Positions 36,303 to 45,523 of a stretch of 64,000 nucleotides of DNA are shown piece by piece. Position numbers and translations under genes: made by a program. The stretch covers positions 1 to 64,000 of the forward strand of contig CAZMEW010000002.1 of the NCBI GenBank assembly GCA_964565405.1. Direction: 5' to 3'. The notes under the pieces are model-generated. The model was not told where the DNA came from. It did not search any database and saw only the letters and a program-made list of their open reading frames with translations. How positions within the stretch are numbered: position 1 is the first letter of the stretch; each line of letters begins with the position of its first letter. This DNA is from UBA922 sp964565405. Lineage in GTDB: Bacteria; Patescibacteriota; Patescibacteriia; Magasanikbacterales; UBA922.

Positions 36303-37142
36303 ATGAATAGAGTAAAGAAAGGAGTAATCATCGTGGCAGGACTTGGGACGAGGTTTTTACCTGCAACCAAATCAATGCCTAAGGAGATGTTGCCAGTTCT
36401 TGATAAACCAGTAGTTCAATATATTGTTGAGGAAATGGTCGCGAGTGGAATCACTGAAATAATTTTTGTAACCAGCTCGCAAAAGCGTGCAATTGAGGAT
36501 CATTTTGATCGTGACCGTGACTTCGAGGCGTATCTTGAGAGTCAAGGAAAACTAGATCGAATTCAATCACTGATTGACCTAAGCACAAAAGTACGGTTTT
36601 TTTATACCAGACAGGCAGAGCCTCTGGGAAATGGACATGCATTACTCTGTGCACGTGAGTTTATCGGGAAGGAATCGTTCGCGTTTTCAGATGGAGATAG
36701 TATTATTGATGCGGGTACGCCTGTAGTAGCACAACTCTTGGAAATGTTCTATAAGAAAAAAGCTTCAGTAATTGGGGTGCAGAAAATACAAGATCAGGAA
36801 GCCATGTCAAAAAAATATGGAAATGTATATGGAAAATCAGTCGGGAAAGGAATATACCGTGTAAGCGAATTTCGAGAAAAACCACCGATCAATGAAGTTT
36901 CTCCGTTGGGTCTTATTGTTGGAGGAATGAGATATGTATTCACCGAAGATATTTGGCCCATGCTTGAGGCTCAGGGCAAGGGTCGGGATGGGGAAATTTG
37001 GCTCTCCGATGCCGCAAATATGCTGGCTAAGAAAAAAAAGTTCTTTGCGTATGAATATGAGGGCGAATATTTTGATACAGGAAATCCACTTGCACTGCTT
37101 AAAACTGCGATTCATTTTGCAGAAAAACAAGGATTGCTTTGA
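36303..37142 (+). CDS. galU: UTP-glucose-1-phosphate uridylyltransferase
   Basis: 279 aa. Makes UDP-glucose. The nucleotidyltransferase signature VAGLGTRFLPATKSMPKEML (residues 9-28) is intact, and the downstream PVVQYIVEEMVASGI, EPLGNGHALLCAR, VSEFREKP and YFDTGNPLALLKT segments follow the family. The ATG at 36303 is used since earlier in-frame codons give no family sequence. UDP-glucose could feed the glycolipid synthase at 46008. Confidence 0.93.
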   Translation: MNRVKKGVIIVAGLGTRFLPATKSMPKEMLPVLDKPVVQYIVEEMVASGITEIIFVTSSQKRAIEDHFDRDRDFEAYLESQGKLDRIQSLIDLSTKVRFFYTRQAEPLGNGHALLCAREFIGKESFAFSDGDSIIDAGTPVVAQLLEMFYKKKASVIGVQKIQDQEAMSKKYGNVYGKSVGKGIYRVSEFREKPPINEVSPLGLIVGGMRYVFTEDIWPMLEAQGKGRDGEIWLSDAANMLAKKKKFFAYEYEGEYFDTGNPLALLKTAIHFAEKQGLL

Positions 37143-37154
37143 GAATTTGAAACT

Positions 37155-37862
37155 ATGGCGCACCATTTTAAAAAAACCCAAAAAACATTATTTTTTACCC
37201 TGGTTATAGCAGCGATAATATTCGGTAATGCACCATCGGTATTTAGTATGGGGTCTGGTGACGGAAATGGTGGATCAGCACAGCAGCCAGCTGATCAGCA
37301 AGGACCTTCTGGAAATGGGGTATCAGGAACTCAGAGTTGTGGAACGACTGCAGACTGTGAGCAGGGACAAGCTTGTGTGAATAATGTCTGTGTTGCGAGT
37401 AGTCAAAATTCTAATACGGGTGATCAGAGCTTAGAAGCAAGTGGAAGTTGTAAGGAAGATACAGATTGTGCAGACGGACAGACATGCAAAAATTACTCCT
37501 GTGTTGGTCCAACAGGTTCAGGTACGAGTAATACAAGTGGGGTAGGGAATAATAATGGGGATGGTGGGGCCACAAGTCCGGCAGGTTTAGAAAAGCTTCG
37601 CGGATTTACCAAAGACTTGAACAAGCTAAAAGTGGGAAGTGCCCAGGAATTGATGGGAGTATTAATTAGAGGATTGATGGGTATACTCGGAACTATCGCA
37701 TTAATCATGATGCTCTATGGAGGTATACTCTGGATGACTGCTAGAGGGAATTCAGAAAGCACATCAAAAGCGAGAGATACCATCCTCTGGGCAGGATTGG
37801 GAATTGTGGTGATTTTTGCAAGCTACGCGTTAGTAAACTTTGTGTTTGAAATTTTTAGATAA
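37155..37862 (+). CDS. T4SS_pilin-like protein with Cys-rich ectodomain (array member 1)
   Basis: 235 aa. Signal peptide (residues 8-31), a Gly/Ser/Gln-rich region with two repeats of a CxxDxDC-type EGF-like pattern (SCGTTADCEQGQACVNNVC and SCKEDTDCADGQTCKNYSC), then the pilin-like pair of membrane helices at the C-terminus (LMGILGTIALIMMLYGGILW, then ILWAGLGIVVIFASYALVNF) around the loop MTARGNSESTSKARDT. This two-helix block is the signature shared by all members of the array. Close to the VirB2/TrbC-type and to Pfam T4SS_pilin by pattern. Exported; function unknown. Confidence 0.78.
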   Translation: MAHHFKKTQKTLFFTLVIAAIIFGNAPSVFSMGSGDGNGGSAQQPADQQGPSGNGVSGTQSCGTTADCEQGQACVNNVCVASSQNSNTGDQSLEASGSCKEDTDCADGQTCKNYSCVGPTGSGTSNTSGVGNNNGDGGATSPAGLEKLRGFTKDLNKLKVGSAQELMGVLIRGLMGILGTIALIMMLYGGILWMTARGNSESTSKARDTILWAGLGIVVIFASYALVNFVFEIFR

Positions 37863-37936
37863 CAGTGATTTGTTGGTTATTTTATTATCTGGTTTGTCGT
37901 ATAAGTAGAACCAGTGAATGAAATAACTAGAAAACT

Positions 37937-39322
37937 ATGAAAAACAGAAAGTACTCACTTGTTTTTTCAATCATACTAACCATAGTAATGGTTTTTTCTG
38001 GTTTTGGCTGTAAATCCTTAACCCAGCAAGAGCAGGCCGCGGTACGTCCTGTAACACTCAATTATTGGACAGTATTCAATGATGTTGAGGAATTGAAAAA
38101 ATACGCAGCCGAATACAAGCTGATGCGCCCTCAGGTAACAATCAATATACGACAAGTACGGTATGAAGAGTTTGATCGATTGTTTACAAATGCACTCGCG
38201 GATGATGTGGGCCCAGATATCGTTTCTATGCATGTCAGATGGCTCCGAAAAAATCAGGCACGCCTATCTCCCGCACCTTCAAGCGTACAGGTCTCACGTC
38301 TTGTCCTCAAAAATAAATATACGAAGGAACAAGAGGTAGTGGTGGATACCATTCCTCTCCCAAAAGAAAAGGATATTCGGAGTGAATACGTGAAGTCAGT
38401 GCAAGAAGATGTGATTATCGGGGGTAAAATTTATGGTCTACCTCTTGCGTTTGATTCTCTCGCATTGTTTTATAATCAAACACTTCTTGACCGGGGAGGA
38501 ATTGCCGAACCACCGAAGACATGGGAAGAATTTGTAACCGCAGTACAAAAAACCACTCGATTCAGTTCAGCATTGGATATTACACAGTCTGGAGTTGCGT
38601 TGGGAACTGCTGCTAATATTGATAATTTTTTTGATATCATATCGTTGTTCATGCTCCAAAGTGGTGTTACGCCAGTGAGTAATGGGAGAATTACTTTCGC
38701 GAATGGTGTAGACAGATCTCAGGATCGATCCGTGCCTGTGCTTCAGGCACTTGATTTCTATACCGGATTTGCAAAACCAACCGCTGATCGATATAGCTGG
38801 AATGAGCGGATGCAAAACGCCTTTGATGAGTTCGTTCGAGGGAAAACAACTTTTTTTCTCGGCTTTGCATATGATTATCCGAGAATTAAGGGGAGAGCTC
38901 CACAGCTAAATATCCAGATTGCACCTATTCCACAACTGAATCCAGGGAGCCCCTCGAATGTTGCAAATTATTGGGTAGAGTCAGTTGTAAAAAAATCAAA
39001 ATATCAGAATGAAGCATGGGATTTTGTGCGATTCATTACTTCAAAAGAAAAAGTTAAGACTTATACCGCATCAACCTTCCGCCCGAGTCCATATCGCGAG
39101 CAGGTGAGTGAACAACAAAAAGATGAGAAGATGGGCCCATTTGCGACCCAGGCATTGTTTGCGGACAATTGGTACCGTGGCCGTGAAAGTGATTTGGCGG
39201 TAACCGCAATGGAAGATATGATAACGGCGTTCTTGCGGCCAGGGAATACTGAAGAAGAAACACTAAAGAAAGATAAAGCAATAATTCTCAATACAGCGGC
39301 GAAGATTCAGCAAACGTACTAA
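37937..39322 (+). CDS. Extracellular solute-binding lipoprotein (sugar ABC type)
   Basis: 461 aa. A lipobox (FSGFGC, residues 21-26) makes a lipoprotein anchored outside the membrane. The family 1 substrate-binding pattern is seen: VTLNYWTVFNDVEELKKYAA, then ADDVGPDIVSMH, GGKIYGLPLAFDSLALFYN, and PPKTWEEFVTAVQKT. No permease or ATPase lies nearby, and it sits inside the pilin-like array, so a role other than import is possible. Confidence 0.87.
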   Translation: MKNRKYSLVFSIILTIVMVFSGFGCKSLTQQEQAAVRPVTLNYWTVFNDVEELKKYAAEYKLMRPQVTINIRQVRYEEFDRLFTNALADDVGPDIVSMHVRWLRKNQARLSPAPSSVQVSRLVLKNKYTKEQEVVVDTIPLPKEKDIRSEYVKSVQEDVIIGGKIYGLPLAFDSLALFYNQTLLDRGGIAEPPKTWEEFVTAVQKTTRFSSALDITQSGVALGTAANIDNFFDIISLFMLQSGVTPVSNGRITFANGVDRSQDRSVPVLQALDFYTGFAKPTADRYSWNERMQNAFDEFVRGKTTFFLGFAYDYPRIKGRAPQLNIQIAPIPQLNPGSPSNVANYWVESVVKKSKYQNEAWDFVRFITSKEKVKTYTASTFRPSPYREQVSEQQKDEKMGPFATQALFADNWYRGRESDLAVTAMEDMITAFLRPGNTEEETLKKDKAIILNTAAKIQQTY

Positions 39323-39328
39323 ATAGTT

Positions 39329-40687
39329 ATGAGCAGTTTCAATATAAAATTCTTTGTAATCGCATTGGGAATTGCAATCGGATTTTTTTTGCTACCAGAA
39401 CAAGTATCAGCTGCAATAAGTTGGAATACGAGTGCTTCCTTTAAAACACCTGAAACATTACCAAACGCGGAAGCTAGCGCGACATGTTCACAATTTCATG
39501 ACACAATACCGGTAACAGCAAATGAACCGCGAGCATATAATATAGGAGTTAGTGGTGCCACGGAAGACCCAGTGATCACATGTTTAAATTGTGGGCCGAA
39601 CGCCTCTATTTCACCGGGAATATTACCAGGTTTGGGGAAATACGCGACACTTACATGGAATATTCAGAATGAAGTTGTGGCTAAGTGGGACTGGACGTAT
39701 ATTAAAGTAGCAGCTCAAGTGGGCGGGGAAAAAATCTATGGAGCAATTTGTATTAAAGTAGAACCGCGATACTCAAACATCCAAGTATGGACAGATAATG
39801 TCATTCCCTTAAGAACCGCCGCTCCTTCAATGTGTGAAGACAGTAAATTAATGGGTGAAGTCAAAGTTGGTGAAAATAAAAAAATATCGTTTGAAACAAA
39901 ACTTAGCAGTACAGTATCACCAGGAAGCACCGGGGATAAAACCTTTACTTGTATTGATTGCAAAGGAAATACGACGTATAAAAAAAATAGTGACACCTCG
40001 GCAACTCTTGAGTGGGACACAACAGGGGTTGATCTAACAAAGTTTGGAAGCTATGCAATGTGGAGAGTCATTGTAAGTCGGACAGAAAACCAGGCTCAAT
40101 TACAATTCGGATTAGCGTGTGTAAAAATTATAGGACGATGTGCAAAAACCGATGCCACTTCTTGTAAGGGTGAAACAGGATGTGTGTGGTTACCTGCGGG
40201 GAAATGTGTTTCAAATGATGATGTGAGTGTTAAATGTTCAGAAATAAGTGACCGGAATGTATGCGTATCTTTACTACATTGTAGATTCGAAGAGAATAGC
40301 AAGACTTGTTTATTAAAAAGCCAGGTAAATGTTGCGGAAGCAATAGATGCGCAAATAGCACAGACACATGGCATGCCTGCGGGGTACACAGGTCCCCTGC
40401 CCCCCTGTGCGTTTACCGGCACTTGTAATAGTGTTGAAGATTTGGTTCAGCTTGGAGTGAATGTGGCGAACTGGCTATTCGGCATAATCGCCGGGTTAGG
40501 ATTCGCATTTTTTGTGTATGGAGGACTGACCATGATATTGTCTTTTGGAAATGCGGAGAAAGTAAGCAGTGGAAAACAAATTCTCGTTGCCGCTGCCATT
40601 GGGATGATCATTGCGTTTTCCGCGTACGTGCTCATAAGTTTTGTTGTCAAGGCAATTGGGATTAATCCGAATTTGGTACCGTTTTAA
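39329..40687 (+). CDS. Large T4SS_pilin-like protein (array member 2)
   Basis: 452 aa. Signal peptide (about 8-29), then a beta-rich ectodomain in two similar halves (each has TCxNC or TCIDC-type segments: TCLNCGPNASIS and FTCIDCKGNTTYKKN), a cysteine-rich stretch (about 265-335), and the conserved C-terminal two-helix block (VNVANWLFGIIAGLGFAFFV ... ILVAAAIGMIIAFSAYVLIS) with a shorter loop ILSFGNAEK. Much longer than other members. Function unknown. Confidence 0.72.
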   Translation: MSSFNIKFFVIALGIAIGFFLLPEQVSAAISWNTSASFKTPETLPNAEASATCSQFHDTIPVTANEPRAYNIGVSGATEDPVITCLNCGPNASISPGILPGLGKYATLTWNIQNEVVAKWDWTYIKVAAQVGGEKIYGAICIKVEPRYSNIQVWTDNVIPLRTAAPSMCEDSKLMGEVKVGENKKISFETKLSSTVSPGSTGDKTFTCIDCKGNTTYKKNSDTSATLEWDTTGVDLTKFGSYAMWRVIVSRTENQAQLQFGLACVKIIGRCAKTDATSCKGETGCVWLPAGKCVSNDDVSVKCSEISDRNVCVSLLHCRFEENSKTCLLKSQVNVAEAIDAQIAQTHGMPAGYTGPLPPCAFTGTCNSVEDLVQLGVNVANWLFGIIAGLGFAFFVYGGLTMILSFGNAEKVSSGKQILVAAAIGMIIAFSAYVLISFVVKAIGINPNLVPF

Positions 40688-40713
40688 TTTGAGAACAACT
40701 TTACATTAGTGCT

Positions 40714-41958
40714 ATGATCCAGAAATTAAAAAATACAGTACAACTAGGTATAGTTTTTTTTATTCTAACAATATTTTTTGATGTCGGTGCGGCGCTTGCG
40801 GTCACTCCTACAGCACAAAAAACTTCTCAAGGTGCTGTTGATAGGTATACCTATGAAACAGCCTGTACCAATATCGGAAATACATTGAAGACAGCACGAC
40901 ATATTCTCGTGCCTACGAACGGATTTGGGGGACGAGTGTCATATGTATATCTGCACGGAAACGATCAGCCGAATGGGTCGGATCTGTGTTCTGGCAAATA
41001 TCATCTCTGTCAGGTGGCAGATGAGTTAGCGGAGGCGATTATCATTCCAGAAACCAAAGTTACAGGAAATAGCGTGTCACAAACGGTGAGTAGTGCGCAA
41101 ATGAAGTGTGTGCTCGATGAAGCGCGTGCAGTCATGCTCGCGAATGGAGTAGAACTTCCAGCTACGTATAGTCTGGCTGCGCATAGCGCTGGTGCATGGT
41201 TGGCAAATAAAATTGTCGCGAACAATATTCAGGGCTACACGCTTCAGGATACTCTTATTTTCGATGGATGTTATGGAGGTGGAAATAATGGTACGGGCAG
41301 TGGGAACTGGTGTACCCAAATAGTGGGCAAGGTGCAGAAAATGTATGTGTATTATCAAAATGGTGATGAAGGAACGCCCGCTGGTTCAAAAGCAGTAAAA
41401 GATAGTGCGCCAACAAAAGTCGTGTTATCCGAGGTGGGCGCAACGCATTGGGAACTACCAGATCTGTGCTTTGCCGATCATAGGAGTGGGGATAGGTGTA
41501 AGGGGAGGGTAGATGCAACTGGGAGAGCAGCTTCGTGTCAGATCGATGTTGATTGTGTAGAGTCGGGTCTCGTCTGTAGGGACGGAAGTTGTGTCAAAGA
41601 TACTAGTGTGCCAGGTACATTAACTCCGCCTACCAGTGGCGGATCTTCGGCACCTTCGGCAGGTACTAGTGGTTGCCGACCTGGACAAGATTGTGTGCCA
41701 TTGACCAACCCGCTTGCAACTACGGATATTAAGGTGATAATGGGTAATACCATCAAAGTAGTGATGGGAATTGTCGGCTCGATAACGTTGGTGATATTTC
41801 TCTACGGAGGATTTCTCTGGCTCACATCTGGTGGAAATTCTGAGAAGATTCAGAAGGGGCTTCAAGCCATGCTGTGGGCAGGGATTGGTATCATTGTGGT
41901 TTTTAGTAGCTATGCTATAATTACGTTAATTTTAACGACCCTACAACAGGCGCCGTAA
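40714..41958 (+). CDS. Alpha/beta-hydrolase-like domain fused to T4SS_pilin block (array member 3)
   Basis: 414 aa. Signal peptide (about 12-32). Residues 65-235 resemble an alpha/beta hydrolase: SYVYLHGNDQPNGSD, then a nucleophile-elbow-like LAAHSAGAWLANKI (S in HSAGA), then IFDGCYGG, with ATHWELPDLC offering a histidine. A CxxDxDC cysteine repeat follows (CQIDVDCVESGLVC), and the C-terminal two-helix block ends the protein (SITLVIFLYGGFLWLTSGGN ... IIVVFSSYAIITLI). Activity is inference. This fusion is unusual for the array. Confidence 0.68.
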   Translation: MIQKLKNTVQLGIVFFILTIFFDVGAALAVTPTAQKTSQGAVDRYTYETACTNIGNTLKTARHILVPTNGFGGRVSYVYLHGNDQPNGSDLCSGKYHLCQVADELAEAIIIPETKVTGNSVSQTVSSAQMKCVLDEARAVMLANGVELPATYSLAAHSAGAWLANKIVANNIQGYTLQDTLIFDGCYGGGNNGTGSGNWCTQIVGKVQKMYVYYQNGDEGTPAGSKAVKDSAPTKVVLSEVGATHWELPDLCFADHRSGDRCKGRVDATGRAASCQIDVDCVESGLVCRDGSCVKDTSVPGTLTPPTSGGSSAPSAGTSGCRPGQDCVPLTNPLATTDIKVIMGNTIKVVMGIVGSITLVIFLYGGFLWLTSGGNSEKIQKGLQAMLWAGIGIIVVFSSYAIITLILTTLQQAP

Positions 41959-42002
41959 TAAAAATATGGAAGTAAAACTTCAAAGGAAGGGAGGTGAAGA
42001 AT

Positions 42003-42443
42003 GTGAGTATTAAATCAAACTTGTTAAAGTATCGAAATGTTTTATTTGCTATAGTAGCAATAGTAAGTGTCTTTACTGTTGCCCCAGTTCAGTTGGCACA
42101 TGCAGCTGATGATCCTAATGATGCAACCGTAGAAGATGATTTCGGACTTGATCCACTTAATGAGCTTAATGTTAGTCAAAGCAAGGACTCAGCTCAGGTA
42201 GTAATCGTTCGTATTATCAATCTCGCATTAACATTCCTTGGATTAATCGCTGTTATCTTGATCCTCTGGGGAGGATTCAAATGGATGACTGCTGGAGGAA
42301 ATGACGAGAACGTAGATGCGGCAAAGAAAATTATCATTGCAGCTGTAATTGGTCTTGCAATTATCATCTCAGCGTACGCAATCACGAATTTCTTTATTAC
42401 ATCAATCAAGAGTTCTGTGGAAGGTACTACCCCAGACCTCTAA
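42003..42443 (+). CDS. T4SS_pilin-like protein (array member 4)
   Basis: 146 aa from GTG 42003, preferred because GGAGGT lies 7 nt before it; a GTG at 41994 is the alternative. Signal peptide, short acidic region, then the two-helix block with the loop KWMTAGGNDENVDAAKK. Small exported protein of the pilin type, probably a subunit. The 29-bp core encoding WMTAGGNDE is identical to member 5. Confidence 0.75.
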   Translation: MSIKSNLLKYRNVLFAIVAIVSVFTVAPVQLAHAADDPNDATVEDDFGLDPLNELNVSQSKDSAQVVIVRIINLALTFLGLIAVILILWGGFKWMTAGGNDENVDAAKKIIIAAVIGLAIIISAYAITNFFITSIKSSVEGTTPDL

Positions 42444-42482
42444 TGATAATAGGGATTTTGGCACCCATACGGGTCTCAGAGT

Positions 42483-42513
42483 TTTCTCGGCATTATATAT
42501 GTGTCGAGAAAGC
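42483..42513 (+). other. Hairpin between array members 4 and 5
   Basis: TTTCTCG / CGAGAAA stem around a loop of about 15 nt, in the 90-bp gap. Possibly a transcript-processing or attenuation site; no U-tract. Confidence 0.35.
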
Positions 42514-42533
42514 TTTGACTCTCATATATTATT

Positions 42534-42962
42534 ATGAAAATGAAAAAAATTTTTACCTCGGTATTGCTCAGTATGTGCCTACTGATATTTTGTGGCTTAT
42601 ATCCAAGCTCTGTGATGGGAGAAGGATGTGACAAAGAAGGAGATATACTTGGTCTGAACTGCGCAAGCGAGCAATATTCAGGATTGAGTGGTCAGGATCC
42701 TCGCGTAATAACCGTAAGAATTATTAATTTCGCTCTTAGTTTGTTGGGAATTGTATCAGTGATTATCATTCTCTATGCCGGATTTACCTGGATGACTGCT
42801 GGAGGAAATGACGAGAAGGTGGGAAGCGCAAAAAAAATATTGTTCGCCGCTGTCATGGGACTCATTATTATCCTGGTTTCTTATTCACTTACGAGTTTCG
42901 TCCTGAGGTCGCTATGCAAGGCGACCGGATCCTGCGGGACCACCTATGGCATTTTTAATTAG
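42534..42962 (+). CDS. T4SS_pilin-like protein (array member 5)
   Basis: 142 aa. Signal peptide (about 5-28), a short region with two cysteines, and the two-helix block (LSLLGIVSVIIILYAGFTWM, then FAAVMGLIIILVSYSLTSFV) with loop TAGGNDEKVGSAKK. Two more cysteines end the protein (LCKATGSCG). Start ATG at 42534. Confidence 0.75.
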   Translation: MKMKKIFTSVLLSMCLLIFCGLYPSSVMGEGCDKEGDILGLNCASEQYSGLSGQDPRVITVRIINFALSLLGIVSVIIILYAGFTWMTAGGNDEKVGSAKKILFAAVMGLIIILVSYSLTSFVLRSLCKATGSCGTTYGIFN

Positions 42963-42970
42963 TAGTTTGT

Positions 42971-43897
42971 ATGAAAAAAAAGTACGGAATAGTCGGCATT
43001 ATCATTGCTTTTACACTATGCATGCTCGGTACTGTAGCGTTTGCTACCAATGATCCGTCATATGGGCTCAATGATACGGCAAAAGCAGCAAAATTGAATA
43101 CTGAGTCAAGTGTTCCAACAATCGCTGGAAACGTAATCGGAACATTATTATCCATGATTTCAGTCCTATTCTTCGTATTGGTACTCTATGGAGGCATACT
43201 CTGGATGACTGCCCGGGGAAGTTCTGAGACAACAGAAAAAGCACTGAATACGATTATTGCTGCAACCATTGGTATTATCATAATCATGGGTGCTTACGCG
43301 CTAACCAATTTTGTATTTAAGCTGGGCGGGAATGTGGGTAGTAGCGGTAGTCAAGAGCAAGGTGATAGTGGAGGAAATAATTCACCAGTCTCAAGTGAGA
43401 TATGGTGTCTCGCGGTAGACCGTTGTTCTCAACAGGGTGACAGTTGTCCGAGTGGGACTGATTATAGGTCTCAAGGTGATTGTTTAGCTGCCCTAGAGGA
43501 AGAAAGTCCGGCTCCAGATGGAGGAAATCAAGATCAATCATATTGCTATAATGATGATGTAGGTACGTGTAATCCTGGTTCTGGTGGAGGGTGTGAAAAA
43601 ATCTTTACAGGCGGAAATGCACAAGCTGAATGTGAAGCATTCAGTGGAAAGAGATGTGGTATCAAAGTATATCAAGGTCAGACCGAGTGTGACTCAATAT
43701 TTTTAGATTTTGACAGTAACAAATCAGACTGCGCACTGCCTTACTGTAAGTTGATAACAGATTGTCCTGCTGGCAGTGATTGCACTGACCACAGAGATGG
43801 TGTTTGGATGTGCGAAGATAACGGGGGGTGTAATAGTCTAAGTAATATACAGTGTGAGAGTACACCGGTATATGCAGAATACTGTGAATTGCAATAA
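42971..43897 (+). CDS. T4SS_pilin-like protein with C-terminal Cys-rich domain (array member 6)
   Basis: 308 aa. Here the two-helix block comes early (about residues 45-115, loop ILWMTARGSSETTEKALN) and a Cys-rich region of about 190 residues follows it. It carries at least 16 cysteines in CxxxxDC and CxxxxxSC patterns (TDCPAGSDCTDH). Signal peptide at the N-terminus. The reversed order of domains sets it apart from members 1-3. Confidence 0.72.
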   Translation: MKKKYGIVGIIIAFTLCMLGTVAFATNDPSYGLNDTAKAAKLNTESSVPTIAGNVIGTLLSMISVLFFVLVLYGGILWMTARGSSETTEKALNTIIAATIGIIIIMGAYALTNFVFKLGGNVGSSGSQEQGDSGGNNSPVSSEIWCLAVDRCSQQGDSCPSGTDYRSQGDCLAALEEESPAPDGGNQDQSYCYNDDVGTCNPGSGGGCEKIFTGGNAQAECEAFSGKRCGIKVYQGQTECDSIFLDFDSNKSDCALPYCKLITDCPAGSDCTDHRDGVWMCEDNGGCNSLSNIQCESTPVYAEYCELQ

Positions 43898-43906
43898 ATT
43901 TGAGTT

Positions 43907-44296
43907 ATGAAGATAAAAAAAATAACAAGAATTTCTTTTATCTTTATTTCGTTACTATTTATTTCATTGCAGTTGACTAAAACAGCACAAGCCAAAAAAA
44001 CCATAGAAGATGCAGGGTCAGCGCTCGAATCAGCAGTGAATCCGACTGGTTTGCCCAAAGGTGAAGTGGCCACATATATTGGATCAGTTGCACAATGGCT
44101 CTTTGGACTACTCGGACTATTATTTTTTGGGCTAACACTATACGCGGGCGTGCTGTGGTTTACTGCACGTGGGGAAGATGAGCGAATCGCAAAAGCCCGC
44201 CAGACACTCATAACTGCAATCATTGGGATGATAATCGCAGTTAGTGCCTATGCAATAACCACATTTGTAACCAACGCAGCAATTCTCGGACAATAA
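43907..44296 (+). CDS. T4SS_pilin-like protein (array member 7)
   Basis: 129 aa. Signal peptide ending in QAKK (about residue 30), a short mature region (TIEDAGSALESAVNPTGL), then the two-helix block (LLGLLFFGLTLYAGVLWF, then TAIIGMIIAVSAYAITTFV) with loop TARGEDERIAKAR. It starts 9 nt after the previous gene. Confidence 0.78.
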   Translation: MKIKKITRISFIFISLLFISLQLTKTAQAKKTIEDAGSALESAVNPTGLPKGEVATYIGSVAQWLFGLLGLLFFGLTLYAGVLWFTARGEDERIAKARQTLITAIIGMIIAVSAYAITTFVTNAAILGQ

Positions 44297-44308
44297 TTGT
44301 TAACTCAT

Positions 44309-44704
44309 ATGAAAAAACAAGTGCAATATTTACATAAGACGTGGTTCAAGATAACTGTGGGTGCACTAACCCTGCTGACCATACCGCATCGTACGATTGC
44401 CCAGGGCAATCTCAATAATGCAGGTGATAATTTGAAGAATGTCCAAAATGGAATAGGTGGGAATGTGCCAACCGATTTGTCGCTTATGGTTGGGAATGTG
44501 ATAAAGGTAGTACTGAGTCTCGTGGGTATTATTTTTCTCATACTTACGGTATATGCCGGCTATCTCTGGATGACTGCGCGTGGTGATGACGAGCAGGTGA
44601 ATAAGGCAAAAGAAATTATCAAGTCATCAATCATGGGACTCTTTATAGTGGTATCCTCATATGCGATTACGGTATTTATTACCTCTAGATTTAGTGGTCA
44701 ATAA
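44309..44704 (+). CDS. T4SS_pilin-like protein (array member 8)
   Basis: 131 aa. Start ATG 44309, chosen over the TTG at 44297. Signal peptide, a short Asn-rich mature part, then the two-helix block with loop WMTARGDDEQVNKAKE. The 63 bases at 44549-44611 coding for this loop are identical to those of member 9. Confidence 0.78.
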   Translation: MKKQVQYLHKTWFKITVGALTLLTIPHRTIAQGNLNNAGDNLKNVQNGIGGNVPTDLSLMVGNVIKVVLSLVGIIFLILTVYAGYLWMTARGDDEQVNKAKEIIKSSIMGLFIVVSSYAITVFITSRFSGQ

Positions 44705-44705
44705 T

Positions 44706-45110
44706 ATGAAAAAAGTTCACAGTATAAAATATATCATGTTAAGTGTCTTTGTATTTTTGAGTCTAGTAACTCAGACAGCGTTTGCTCAGAACCTAGGCAT
44801 CGACGATGTACATAAGGCAGGACAGCAAGCGGGGTATAAGCAAGCAACCGATACCAGTCTGTCAGAAAATATTGGAAAAATTATAACAATTTTATTCTCA
44901 ATACTCGGTGTGTTGTTTACAGTCCTTATTGTATATGCCGGCTATCTCTGGATGACTGCGCGTGGTGATGACGAGCAGGTGAATAAGGCAAAAAATATTA
45001 TTGGTCGGGCGGTGATTGGAATCATTATTCTACTTATGGCCTACAGTATCACCAACTTCGTGGTTCCACGAGTGATTGAAAGTACTGTACAAACTCCCAC
45101 AGTCGAGTAA
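44706..45110 (+). CDS. T4SS_pilin-like protein (array member 9)
   Basis: 134 aa. The start is ATG 44706, directly after the stop of member 8. Signal peptide ending in FAQ, short mature region, then the two-helix block with loop WMTARGDDEQVNKAKN. It shares a 63-base identical run (44931-44993) with member 8, so the pair is a recent duplicate or has undergone gene conversion. Confidence 0.78.
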   Translation: MKKVHSIKYIMLSVFVFLSLVTQTAFAQNLGIDDVHKAGQQAGYKQATDTSLSENIGKIITILFSILGVLFTVLIVYAGYLWMTARGDDEQVNKAKNIIGRAVIGIIILLMAYSITNFVVPRVIESTVQTPTVE

Positions 45111-45111
45111 T

Positions 45112-45516
45112 ATGTACAATCGTTTTAAACAGATTATCATAGCAATTGTATTTGCGTGTTCACTACTACTAGGCACACCTCATTCAACCGTGCAAGCGAC
45201 CAGTACAGAGCCAGATATACTTGAACAGTTGAATGCGGGGTCCAAAGCAGCGGGATATGGTACAAACGCCATCGATCCACGTATCGCCGTAGGAAACGGG
45301 ATAAAACTCGTCCTTTCCCTTTTGGGAATAATATTCGTAGTATTAGTTTTTTATGCGGGGTTTCTTATTTTTAGTGCGGCAGGGGATGAAGAGAATATTG
45401 CAAAAGCAAAAAAAATTATTAGTTACGCGGTCATAGGACTCATTATCATTATATCTGCTTATAGTATTACGAGTTTTATCACGAGCCGGATCGTAGCAGA
45501 GACGATCGGATACTAG
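45112..45516 (+). CDS. T4SS_pilin-like protein (array member 10)
   Basis: 134 aa. Start ATG 45112, one base after the stop of member 9. Signal peptide ending VQA, then a region ILEQLNAGSKAAGYGTN also found in member 9 (AGQQAGYKQATD), then the two-helix block with loop FSAAGDEENIAKAKK. Confidence 0.77.
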   Translation: MYNRFKQIIIAIVFACSLLLGTPHSTVQATSTEPDILEQLNAGSKAAGYGTNAIDPRIAVGNGIKLVLSLLGIIFVVLVFYAGFLIFSAAGDEENIAKAKKIISYAVIGLIIIISAYSITSFITSRIVAETIGY

Positions 45517-45523
45517 GTAAAAT

